In this document: positions 7,939 through 14,430 of the stretch, in pieces | Numbering within the stretch: the first letter of the stretch is position 1 | Layout of the letters: each line of letters starts with the position of its first letter | IMG/VR virus record: IMGVR_UViG_3300028284_000225 | Span: 1 to 50,886 of that record | Strand: one strand, 5' to 3' | DNA length: 50,886 bases | DNA from: a virus | Position numbers and translations under genes: made by a program | The notes under the pieces: generated by a model | Told to the model about the DNA's origin: nothing | The model's database searches: none | The model's input: the letters and a program-made list of their open reading frames with translations, nothing else

Positions 7939-7960
7939 CGTGCATAAAAGTGTGCGTTTA
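7939..7960 (+). terminator. Weak hairpin, possible terminator
   Basis: CGTGCA (7939-7944) can pair with TGTGCG (7951-7956) using two G-U pairs, followed by TTTA. It sits just after the ATP-grasp gene and before the class C promoter, the right place for a terminator. The stem is weak. Confidence 0.3.
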
Positions 7961-7985
7961 TATAACAAATTGGTCTAAAAAAGTG

Positions 7986-8014
7986 TTGACTTCTTGTTTT
8001 AATTATGAGATAAT
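7986..8014 (+). promoter_or_regulatory. Host-type early promoter, class C
   Basis: TTGACT (7986-7991), 17-bp spacer, GATAAT (8009-8014), with inverted repeat ATTATGAGATAAT across the -10. The block continues AGTACCCTATT as at 827. It drives 8044 and 8268. Confidence 0.75.
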
Positions 8015-8043
8015 AGTACCCTATTGAGATGAGAGAGTAAGTG

Positions 8044-8271
8044 ATGAAGAAGTTGACCCCCCTGTTACCAACCCCGTTACCCATGTCCTACATCAAGTCT
8101 GCCTATGATCGGTGGAACTATGGGAATGACATCACCCAAGAGTGGTGTTCTACCCTATCTAACTTTGTTCTAAACCTGCGTAAGTACTATCAGCACGACC
8201 AGTGTGTCGTTCTCTATGCAGACGTGTCAGAGTTCTGGCATAACCCTAACCATGAGGTACATTTACGATGA
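8044..8271 (+). CDS. Hypothetical protein, 75 aa
   Basis: ATG at 8044 follows a GAGAGAG purine tract. The N-terminus is Pro-rich (TPLLPTPLP). No family recognised. Ends in an ATGA overlap with the next gene. Confidence 0.7.
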   Translation: MKKLTPLLPTPLPMSYIKSAYDRWNYGNDITQEWCSTLSNFVLNLRKYYQHDQCVVLYADVSEFWHNPNHEVHLR

Positions 8272-8471
8272 ATCCAACTGTTTCTTTAAACCTAACCCAA
8301 GACACCTTCATCTACTACTACAACCCAGTCGAAGACCGTTTCGGTAACAAAGAGAACTTTATGTGCGATGATAACTGGGAACGAGTTGTTCTCGACAAGA
8401 AGTCTGCTCAAGAGATCGACATCGATTTCAACAACCACTACGGTGATAAAGTTTACCCTATTTTGAAATAA
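8268..8471 (+). CDS. Hypothetical acidic protein, 67 aa
   Basis: Coupled by ATGA overlap to the gene at 8044. Soluble and acidic, with aromatic residues; no motif known to me. Its stop overlaps the upstream border of the next promoter. Confidence 0.7.
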   Translation: MNPTVSLNLTQDTFIYYYNPVEDRFGNKENFMCDDNWERVVLDKKSAQEIDIDFNNHYGDKVYPILK

Positions 8472-8475
8472 TCGC

Positions 8476-8504
8476 TTGACACAGTGTTCGATCTGTAGTA
8501 TAAT
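8476..8504 (+). promoter_or_regulatory. Host-type early promoter, class B
   Basis: TTGACA (8476-8481), 17-bp spacer, TATAAT (8499-8504). ACAG and CTGT form a short dyad in the spacer. The leader from the -10, ACTTGTATTGAGAATGAGAA, is repeated at 29597. Confidence 0.85.
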
Positions 8505-8537
8505 ACTTGTATTGAGAATGAGAAGAGAGATTAAATT

Positions 8538-8708
8538 ATGACTGTTGAGAAGATTTTAGATATTAACACTGTTCGTCAATTCCGTGCGGGATTCGAGTTA
8601 GTTGAGTACGAAGACGGTACTGACCCTTTGGACGGGTTCTGCCTGTTGGGGTTCGATGAGATAGGACAATTCTGTCGTGAACCTAAGTATGCATGGATAG
8701 CACTATGA
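8538..8708 (+). CDS. Small acidic hypothetical protein, 56 aa
   Basis: Starts 34 bases after the -10 with a GAGAAGAGAG purine tract upstream. The protein is acidic and begins MTVEKILDINTVRQF. No family recognised. It ends in an ATGA overlap with the ATG at 8705 of the protease gene. Confidence 0.6.
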   Translation: MTVEKILDINTVRQFRAGFELVEYEDGTDPLDGFCLLGFDEIGQFCREPKYAWIAL

Positions 8709-9346
8709 GAGGTTATCCAGAGTTGGCATTCGAGATGCCTGTGTGGGGATCCCCCGAATACAAGTACAATCAGTACTTAGTTAAGCATCGTGAGAAACAG
8801 AATAAGGGTGGTCTCACCCTTCGTGACTCCGAGAGGCAAAAGACTTATAATGCTGAGAACCAGTTTATGAGTCAACTCTACACCGAAGGTCTGAAGGTTA
8901 GTTTTGATCGAATCGAAGATGCACAGAAATGTGCCAAGAAGATTTACAAAACCAAGAAGTGGTCTAAGTTGTGGCAGAAATCTGTCGATGACGATGTCAG
9001 TAGGATCTTCAATGCGACTCCGAATATTGTCGCAATGAAACGCACCAGTAAGACTATGTCTGGTTATACTAACGGTAGCACTGTTACTTTGTGTCCCATT
9101 ACTGGAATGCATAAATACATACTGTTACACGAACTTGCCCACTGCCTTGGTCATATGCACCACGGTAGATCCTTCAGACAATGTGTATTAGAATTAGTTG
9201 GTACCTTTATGGGTACTGCCGAGAAGAAGTTGCTCAAAGCACAATTCAAGAAGCACAAGTTAGCATGTGGTGAAGCAAAGAAACCGATGGCATTCGAACA
9301 ATGGAATGCATCAAGATTGAGAATGGAGAAACTAAGAAATGGATAA
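8705..9346 (+). CDS. HExxH zinc metallopeptidase, SprT-like, 213 aa
   Basis: The sequence LLHELAHCLGHMHHGRSF contains HExxH plus a downstream His and the conserved HG, as in SprT/Wss1-like peptidases. The N-terminal part is basic and probably not catalytic. The start may be the ATG at 8705 (coupled to the upstream stop) or the in-frame ATG at 8693. It may cut DNA-bound proteins, but substrates are unknown. Second HExxH protein of the window after 3397. Confidence 0.72.
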   Translation: MRGYPELAFEMPVWGSPEYKYNQYLVKHREKQNKGGLTLRDSERQKTYNAENQFMSQLYTEGLKVSFDRIEDAQKCAKKIYKTKKWSKLWQKSVDDDVSRIFNATPNIVAMKRTSKTMSGYTNGSTVTLCPITGMHKYILLHELAHCLGHMHHGRSFRQCVLELVGTFMGTAEKKLLKAQFKKHKLACGEAKKPMAFEQWNASRLRMEKLRNG

Positions 9347-9455
9347 TGCGATATTAGGTATTATGATTATAGCAACGTTCGGTGTTGCCCCGATTGTATT
9401 TGCAGTCTGGTCAGCATGGGACTTATTTAATTCTATTAAGCAGGAAAAAGAATGA
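9339..9455 (+). CDS. Single-pass membrane micropeptide, 38 aa
   Basis: Starts inside the end of the protease gene and ends in an ATGA overlap with the next gene. Residues 3-27 are a transmembrane helix (IMIIATFGVAPIVFAVW) with a short charged tail. The coupling on both sides supports a real gene; function unknown. Confidence 0.5.
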   Translation: MDNAILGIMIIATFGVAPIVFAVWSAWDLFNSIKQEKE

Positions 9456-9613
9456 CAAAAAAAGAAAAAGAAATACAAGAAACCTTCGAACGTATTGAGA
9501 AGTGTTTTGAGAGAATGGATCGAACTATGTGCAGGGTGCAATATGCCTTGTTCGGTATCTACACAAGTCTTGTAGGTTTTATAATTTTTGATATATTTTG
9601 GTTAACGCACTAA
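9452..9613 (+). CDS. Small protein with amphipathic N-terminus and C-terminal membrane helix, 53 aa
   Basis: The first half is charged and helical (KKEKEIQETFERIEKCFER); residues 31-51 are hydrophobic and membrane-spanning. The stop TAA overlaps the next ATG at 9613. Third of a chain of membrane genes. Role unknown. Confidence 0.55.
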   Translation: MTKKEKEIQETFERIEKCFERMDRTMCRVQYALFGIYTSLVGFIIFDIFWLTH

Positions 9614-9915
9614 TGGGAACTCAAACTGGTTTTACAAAAGAAGAAATAGCAAACTCGAAAAGGATTTTTAAGTCTGCTACCCCTAAATACACTGCCGATT
9701 GGTATGTGAAGTGGGTAGCATCAATCCTTGTACTGAGTGCAATGTCAGTCCGTGGTATCGAAGGAATGATGTTATGGGATCTCACGTTGAGTCTTGCAGG
9801 TTTAATAGGATGGTTGATCGTATCAATCATGTGGAAGGATAGGGCACTCATCATGATAAATGGTGTGGGACTATTCTTTATCGTAAGAAACTTAATCTCA
9901 CTACTATCATCATGA
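9613..9915 (+). CDS. Multi-pass membrane protein, 100 aa
   Basis: The TAATG-coupled ATG at 9613 is preferred over TTG 9598. There are likely three hydrophobic helices (WVASILVLSAMSV, LTLSLAGLIGWLIVSIMW and a C-terminal one). No enzyme motif. It could be a holin-like or inner-membrane effector; no evidence chooses between them. Confidence 0.7.
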   Translation: MGTQTGFTKEEIANSKRIFKSATPKYTADWYVKWVASILVLSAMSVRGIEGMMLWDLTLSLAGLIGWLIVSIMWKDRALIMINGVGLFFIVRNLISLLSS

Positions 9916-10313
9916 TGATGTTACGTATACTTGCATTATTATTGTTATCGAATACCGCACATGCTATACAGGATCTAGATTTAACCATACCAGAACAACC
10001 ACCTGTATATGTAGAACCCGTAAAACTGCTAGACTTAGATAATACGTACAACAAACCTAGTCGTTGCCAGTTGAATCTATTCTGGACACTTAATGCATTA
10101 GATGTGTGGACAACACATCGAGCATTAAAATCATGTCCGAACTGTAAAGAAGTAAACCCATTACTACCAGACAGACCACGTCTTGAGGAACTGATACTTC
10201 TAAAAGCAATTGTCGCTGGTAGCATACATCACTTTGCAAGTGCTGAATATATCACTGTTATGAATGGAACTTTGGTGTACGTAGTTCATAATAATTACCA
10301 ATTAATTAAATAA
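9912..10313 (+). CDS. Secreted or membrane-associated hypothetical protein, 133 aa
   Basis: ATGA overlap with the previous gene. The first 19 residues are a signal peptide (LRILALLLLSNTAHA, probable cut after AHA). The mature part has a CPNC pair and a hydrophobic helix around LLKAIVAGSIHHF. It probably acts in the periplasm or inner membrane. Not recognised. Confidence 0.7.
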   Translation: MMMLRILALLLLSNTAHAIQDLDLTIPEQPPVYVEPVKLLDLDNTYNKPSRCQLNLFWTLNALDVWTTHRALKSCPNCKEVNPLLPDRPRLEELILLKAIVAGSIHHFASAEYITVMNGTLVYVVHNNYQLIK

Positions 10314-10317
10314 ACGC

Positions 10318-10346
10318 TTGACATTTGATATCAAAACAAGTATAAT
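10318..10346 (+). promoter_or_regulatory. Host-type early promoter, class A
   Basis: TTGACA (10318-10323), 17-bp spacer with TTGATATCAAAACAA (10325-10339; also a perfect TTTGATATCAAA), TATAAT (10341-10346). It drives 10373 and the nuclease gene. Confidence 0.87.
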
Positions 10347-10372
10347 GGTTGTATAAAGTGAGGAAATAAATT

Positions 10373-10507
10373 ATGGAAAAATACACAGAGGAGCAAATCA
10401 GAGCAATCGTTGGTGCTCCAACGAGAGAAGAAGAAGAAACCTGTGGGTGCGGTGAACCGTTGGATACGTGTCCCGATGCCTATGAACACATGACGCATGG
10501 AGTCTAA
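10373..10507 (+). CDS. Small Cys-containing acidic protein, 44 aa
   Basis: Starts 27 bases after the -10, with GAGG at 10360. It contains the cluster CGCGEPLDTC, possibly a metal site. Acidic otherwise. No family recognised. It precedes the nuclease gene. Confidence 0.55.
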   Translation: MEKYTEEQIRAIVGAPTREEEETCGCGEPLDTCPDAYEHMTHGV

Positions 10508-10515
10508 CTTATATT

Positions 10516-11190
10516 ATGTTTAATCACATACCTGTAGAGTTACAGGAAATGAATGCTGTTACTACCGACACTGGTCGGAAGTACATGACACCCGAAGGTG
10601 TGAACCTACCTTCAATCACTACTGTACTGTCTATCCTATCACGGGATTCCATTGCTAAATGGAGGAAACGTGTCGGTGAAGAGGTTGCTAATCAAATCTC
10701 TACCCGTGCATCTGGACGTGGTACTCGTGTTCACGAGATCATCGAGAAGTACATCGACAATGATCCAAACTTCAAAGACGGGTACACTCCCGATATCATT
10801 CAATCGTTTCTGGCAGTCCAGAACATTCTGGATGATCGTATCGGTAATGTGTATGCTCAAGAAGCACCATTGTACTCTAACCATCTTGGTGTCGCAGGTC
10901 GTGTTGACTGTGTGGCAGACTTTGATGGCAAACGTTCTATCATTGACTTTAAGACTTCCATGAAACCAAAGAAACTTGATTGGATCAAGAACTACTTCAT
11001 GCAAGAGTCTGCCTACGCAATCATGTGGGAAGAACGTACTGGTCAACCGATTACTCAATTGGTTACCATCATATCAGTTGATAATGCGGATCCTCAAGTG
11101 TTTGTTGAGCACCGTGACAACTGGGTGCGTCCATTACGAGACACTATTAAACAATACGAAGAGGAAAATTCTACTTCACTTTTTGTATAA
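10516..11190 (+). CDS. PD-(D/E)XK exonuclease, RecB/Cas4-like, 224 aa
   Basis: The motifs run in order: GRGTRVHEIIEKY, GVAGRVDCVADF, SIIDFKTSMKP and MQESAYAIMW. These are the H...GxxD...(I)DFKT...QxxAY core of RecB-like nucleases, with catalytic Asp, Asp and Lys all present. It should cut or resect DNA using a metal ion, for recombination or host-DNA degradation. Early promoter upstream; its stop codon overlaps a late promoter for the following block. Confidence 0.85.
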   Translation: MFNHIPVELQEMNAVTTDTGRKYMTPEGVNLPSITTVLSILSRDSIAKWRKRVGEEVANQISTRASGRGTRVHEIIEKYIDNDPNFKDGYTPDIIQSFLAVQNILDDRIGNVYAQEAPLYSNHLGVAGRVDCVADFDGKRSIIDFKTSMKPKKLDWIKNYFMQESAYAIMWEERTGQPITQLVTIISVDNADPQVFVEHRDNWVRPLRDTIKQYEEENSTSLFV

Positions 11191-11193
11191 ATA
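11186..11193 (+). promoter_or_regulatory. T4-type late promoter TATAAATA
   Basis: Exact octamer overlapping the nuclease stop codon, 37 bases before the ATG at 11230, the usual late-promoter geometry. It is the natural start of a late transcript through the 11230-17736 block. Confidence 0.72.
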
Positions 11194-11229
11194 GTGTTAT
11201 ATTTTAAATATTAACTTAGGTTTATACAA

Positions 11230-12285
11230 ATGGCATATGACATTATTCCTACATCTGTAGATGCAATCGATAAGATTAAGCATCTTGACGATGCACAAAA
11301 AGCAAAATTGAAAGATTTGTATAAAGAGATCGGTGGCAAGGATCCTATAGCACTATCCCCAAAATCCAGTGAGAAAGGTCTAAAGATTGTAAGAGCAATT
11401 GCAATTGATTTAGATCTACCTGCACTTAGTTCCAAGTATGGTTTCAAACTCACAGCAGGAAATGGTTCTCGTGGTGGTGGTGGAAATAAATCTAAAGGGT
11501 TTGAGTTCGAACACCAGATCGTTAATGATCTCGATATGTATAGAGCAGAAGGTATAGACTCACCCAACTTTAAGTTCCCCAACATGATCAAGAAGATGCA
11601 CAACGAATTCTTGAAAGATGCCAAGAACATTATCATCAAACTGGACGGTACTGCCAATACCAAACGTCCGTTAGTGTTTGGTGATGCCAAAGCAGTTATT
11701 GGTGGACGTGATCTGAAGATTGGTGATAAGGTGACAGATGTAACCGTTATTACCGACAAGGGTAAGTTCTATCTATCTGCAAAGTTTGGTGGTACTGTAA
11801 CATTCTTTAATGCGGGTGTACGTACTATTCTCACAGGAGATGAGTTCAAAGCAGGGAAGATTACAAACAAAGACGGTAAGAAACTACTGGATATGTTTGG
11901 TATCGAAGAAGATCGAATCATTGATATCTTCAACAAGTATGATCCAAAGAAGAAAAACCCCCGTGGAGAGAAACTCCGAGTACGTCCTCGTAATGCAAAC
12001 AAGAAAGCACTTCAACGTCTACTACTTACAGGTATTGGATATGGTTACTGGATGGTACACCGTAAAGGTAAGAAAGTAGAGTTCTATGAGATGACAGCAG
12101 GACGTATGAAAAAGTCATCTACAATCAAAAGTATTGAGATCTTGTATCCAAAACCAGGCGATGCTAAACGTATCGACATCGAAGTAATCACCCCCCTATA
12201 CATCTTCAAATTCAATATACGTAATAAGCAAGGTGGACTATATCCATCTCATATTATGTGTGACTACAAACCGAATCCGAACTAA
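11230..12285 (+). CDS. Hypothetical lysine-rich protein, 351 aa, first gene of late block
   Basis: Not recognised. An N-terminal helical part (DAIDKIKHLDDAQKAKLK) is followed by a Gly/Ser-rich hinge and a large mixed alpha/beta part with many Lys and Arg residues. The stretch KFYLSAKFGG resembles the catalytic-lysine strand of restriction-like nucleases, but no full active site could be placed. Being first behind a late promoter and ahead of capsid-targeting-like genes, a virion or packaged role is inferred. Confidence 0.78.
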   Translation: MAYDIIPTSVDAIDKIKHLDDAQKAKLKDLYKEIGGKDPIALSPKSSEKGLKIVRAIAIDLDLPALSSKYGFKLTAGNGSRGGGGNKSKGFEFEHQIVNDLDMYRAEGIDSPNFKFPNMIKKMHNEFLKDAKNIIIKLDGTANTKRPLVFGDAKAVIGGRDLKIGDKVTDVTVITDKGKFYLSAKFGGTVTFFNAGVRTILTGDEFKAGKITNKDGKKLLDMFGIEEDRIIDIFNKYDPKKKNPRGEKLRVRPRNANKKALQRLLLTGIGYGYWMVHRKGKKVEFYEMTAGRMKKSSTIKSIEILYPKPGDAKRIDIEVITPLYIFKFNIRNKQGGLYPSHIMCDYKPNPN

Positions 12286-12286
12286 T

Positions 12287-12736
12287 ATGAAGACATTCAA
12301 CGAATTAATAGAATCTCTAAATAACCCGTATTCTGCTGTGTTAAAGAAAAGTGGAAAGCAGGAGTATCGTTCTACCGTTAAACTTGATGATGGTGGTTCA
12401 CTCAACATAGACATCAAAGGTGATGAGCATATTGATGACTATGATGAACTCGATTGGGAGATTAACTTCCAACGTAATGGTAAACAATCAATGACAGGTG
12501 AAGGTGATGCATTGCGTATCTTGGCAACCGTCTTTAATGTTATCAATCAATTTGTTCGAAAAGAAAAACCCAAGTACATGAGTGCAGCGGCAGGTAAAGA
12601 AAAGGGTAATAAGAAAGTATTACAGGGAAGAGAGAAAGTGTACAAGAGACTTCTAACAAAAAATTTAGGCAGAGCATATAAGATTTCAACTGACACAAGT
12701 AGCAGTGGAACTATGTTCAACATGGTGCGAAAATGA
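12287..12736 (+). CDS. Putative packaged protein with capsid-targeting-like N-terminus, 149 aa
   Basis: The ATG at 12287 is just after the previous stop (TAATATG) and is preferred over the upstream in-frame codon at 12233 because it gives MKTFNELIES. This closely resembles the T4 internal-protein capsid-targeting sequence (MKTYQEFI), with LIE as a possible prohead-protease site. The middle is acidic, the C-terminus strongly basic (KEKGNKKVLQGREKVYKRLL). The role is inferred: a packaged or injected protein of unknown activity. Confidence 0.72.
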   Translation: MKTFNELIESLNNPYSAVLKKSGKQEYRSTVKLDDGGSLNIDIKGDEHIDDYDELDWEINFQRNGKQSMTGEGDALRILATVFNVINQFVRKEKPKYMSAAAGKEKGNKKVLQGREKVYKRLLTKNLGRAYKISTDTSSSGTMFNMVRK

Positions 12737-13941
12737 AATTTGCTGAATACATAACAGAAAATAAGAACACTCACATGACCCATATCGAAGATAAGGTCAT
12801 CTATGGGGGTGTTAACGGAACACGTCAAGCAATCAACGCACTGCGTGAGTTGCGTGATGTACTGGGTGGTAAAGGGAAACCTAAACTATCCACGAAATGG
12901 GATGGGGCACCTGCAATATTTTGCGGTACTGATCCCACAGACGGAAAGTTCTTTGTTGCTAAGAAAGGTATCTTCAACAAGAACGCAAAAGTATATAAGA
13001 CCCCTGCTGATATCGATGACGATACCAAAGGAGATCTTAATGCAAAACTTAAAGACGCATTGAAATACCTTCCCTCTCTGGGAATCAAGGGTGTTATTCA
13101 AGGTGACTTTTTGTTCGGGAAGGGTGACTTATCTAAAAAAACAATTGAAGGTAAGAAGTATATTACGTTTCACCCTAATACCATTGTATATGCTGTTCCT
13201 GTCGAACAAGCAAAGGAATTAACCTCTGCAAAAATCGGCATAGTGTGGCATACTACATATACTGGTAAAACATTTGAAACTATGAAAGCATCCTATGGTG
13301 TCAATGTTAAACAACTAACACGTTCAAAGAACGTATGGTCGCAGGATGCTATGCTCCGCAGTGTGGACGCAACATTGACCGAAAAAGAAACAGGAGAAAT
13401 TAATGAATATCTTACGAAAATTGGTAAACTATTTAACCAGATTGCGGGATCAACTCTTCGGACTCTCGAAGGAGACCAAGACCTCGCAGGACTTATCGAA
13501 ACCTACGGAAACACCAAAGTCCGCAAAGGTCAAGTCCCCGGCGACTCGAAAGCGCACGCCCAAGGTCTCATCAACTGGATCCAAGACAAGTACCAAAAAG
13601 AAATCGACTCCCGCAAAACCGAGAAAGGCAAGAGCACCCAAAAAGGTAAAAGAGACGAAATCTTAAAGTTCTTTAGTCCGCAAAACCGAGCATCTTTAAT
13701 AAAGATGTTCGAATTGCAGAAATTAATAGTTTTGGCAAAGTTAAAACTTATAAATAAACTAAACAGTTTAAAGAAAATTGACACATTCGTTAAGACCCGA
13801 CAAGGTTTTAAAGTGACATCCGAAGAAGGATATGTGGCAATTGATAAACTTGGTGGTGATGCGGTGAAACTCGTTGATCGTATGGAATTTTCATACAACA
13901 ACTTTTCACCCGATATACTAAAGGGTTGGGACAAATCCTAA
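12733..13941 (+). CDS. KxDG ligase-like nucleotidyltransferase candidate with capsid-targeting-like N-terminus, 402 aa
   Basis: It starts MKFAEYITEN, a packaging-like signal with ITE at 7-9. Further on, STKWDGAPA (Lys55) matches motif I of DNA/RNA ligases and capping enzymes, where the lysine is adenylylated; VAKKG follows and VIQGDFLF (119-128) may be motif III. The family appears, as far as I recall, as an uncharacterised one in marine T4-like phages. Residues 220-300 are Lys/Ser-rich, the rest helical. It may join or adenylylate nucleic acid, or be a degenerate relative. A second reading frame at 13403 is a shadow. Confidence 0.72.
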   Translation: MKFAEYITENKNTHMTHIEDKVIYGGVNGTRQAINALRELRDVLGGKGKPKLSTKWDGAPAIFCGTDPTDGKFFVAKKGIFNKNAKVYKTPADIDDDTKGDLNAKLKDALKYLPSLGIKGVIQGDFLFGKGDLSKKTIEGKKYITFHPNTIVYAVPVEQAKELTSAKIGIVWHTTYTGKTFETMKASYGVNVKQLTRSKNVWSQDAMLRSVDATLTEKETGEINEYLTKIGKLFNQIAGSTLRTLEGDQDLAGLIETYGNTKVRKGQVPGDSKAHAQGLINWIQDKYQKEIDSRKTEKGKSTQKGKRDEILKFFSPQNRASLIKMFELQKLIVLAKLKLINKLNSLKKIDTFVKTRQGFKVTSEEGYVAIDKLGGDAVKLVDRMEFSYNNFSPDILKGWDKS

Positions 13942-13977
13942 TCATATATTAAATGGGGCAAACCAAAGGGGTAAACA

Positions 13978-14430
13978 GTGGAAAAGAAACCACTTAGATT
14001 TAAAGATTTTGATACGGTCGATTACACAGGGACGGGTGACGAAGAACTCGCATCCAAAGCATCCAGACGTAAGAAGATCGATAACGAAGAAGTACAAGAC
14101 GAGGCATTGTCAATGACTCAACGTCTTGCACGTGGCAGACAAATGAAGAAGTTGAAGTCCAAGATTGCTATCGGACGGAAACGTGCTATGCGAAAAACTG
14201 CCAACATGGATACCCTCAAGAAACGTGCACGAAAAGCGGCACGTAATGTCGTACTCAAAAAACTTATCAAGAACACCCCCAAAGCAGATTTGTCTATGGC
14301 ACGTAGACAAGACCTAGAAAAACGTCTAGAGAAAAAGAAAGCAGTAATCGATAAGTTGTCTAAGAAATTATTACCCCAAGTCCGTAAGAAAGAAATGCTC
14401 CGAAAGAAAGGTGGTAATAAATCACAATGA
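13978..14430 (+). CDS. Very basic putative virion or packaged protein, 150 aa
   Basis: GTG start after AAAGGGG. An N-terminal LRFKDFDTV is followed by arginine/lysine-rich helices (RRKKID, KSKIAIGRKRAMRK, RARKAARNVVLKK) and a coiled segment ending KLLPQVRKKEML. Composition suggests DNA binding inside the head. Similar proteins occur, from memory, beside nucleotidyltransferase genes in marine myoviruses. Ends in an ATGA overlap with the next gene. Confidence 0.72.
   Translation: MEKKPLRFKDFDTVDYTGTGDEELASKASRRKKIDNEEVQDEALSMTQRLARGRQMKKLKSKIAIGRKRAMRKTANMDTLKKRARKAARNVVLKKLIKNTPKADLSMARRQDLEKRLEKKKAVIDKLSKKLLPQVRKKEMLRKKGGNKSQ

Noticed and set aside
11211-11759. A 182-codon minus-strand ORF opposite the 11230 gene
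   Set aside because: Entirely antisense to a larger gene in a well-ordered plus-strand operon; no ribosome site.
13403-13666. An 87-codon Lys/Thr-rich ORF in another frame of the 12733 gene
   Set aside because: It lies wholly inside a larger gene with recognisable motifs, has no ribosome site, and looks like a shadow of that gene's low-complexity part.
13749-13756. TATAAATA inside the 12733 gene (and similar at 6628, 20713, 33801)
   Set aside because: AT-rich coding sequence yields the octamer by chance; no gene begins at a useful distance downstream.
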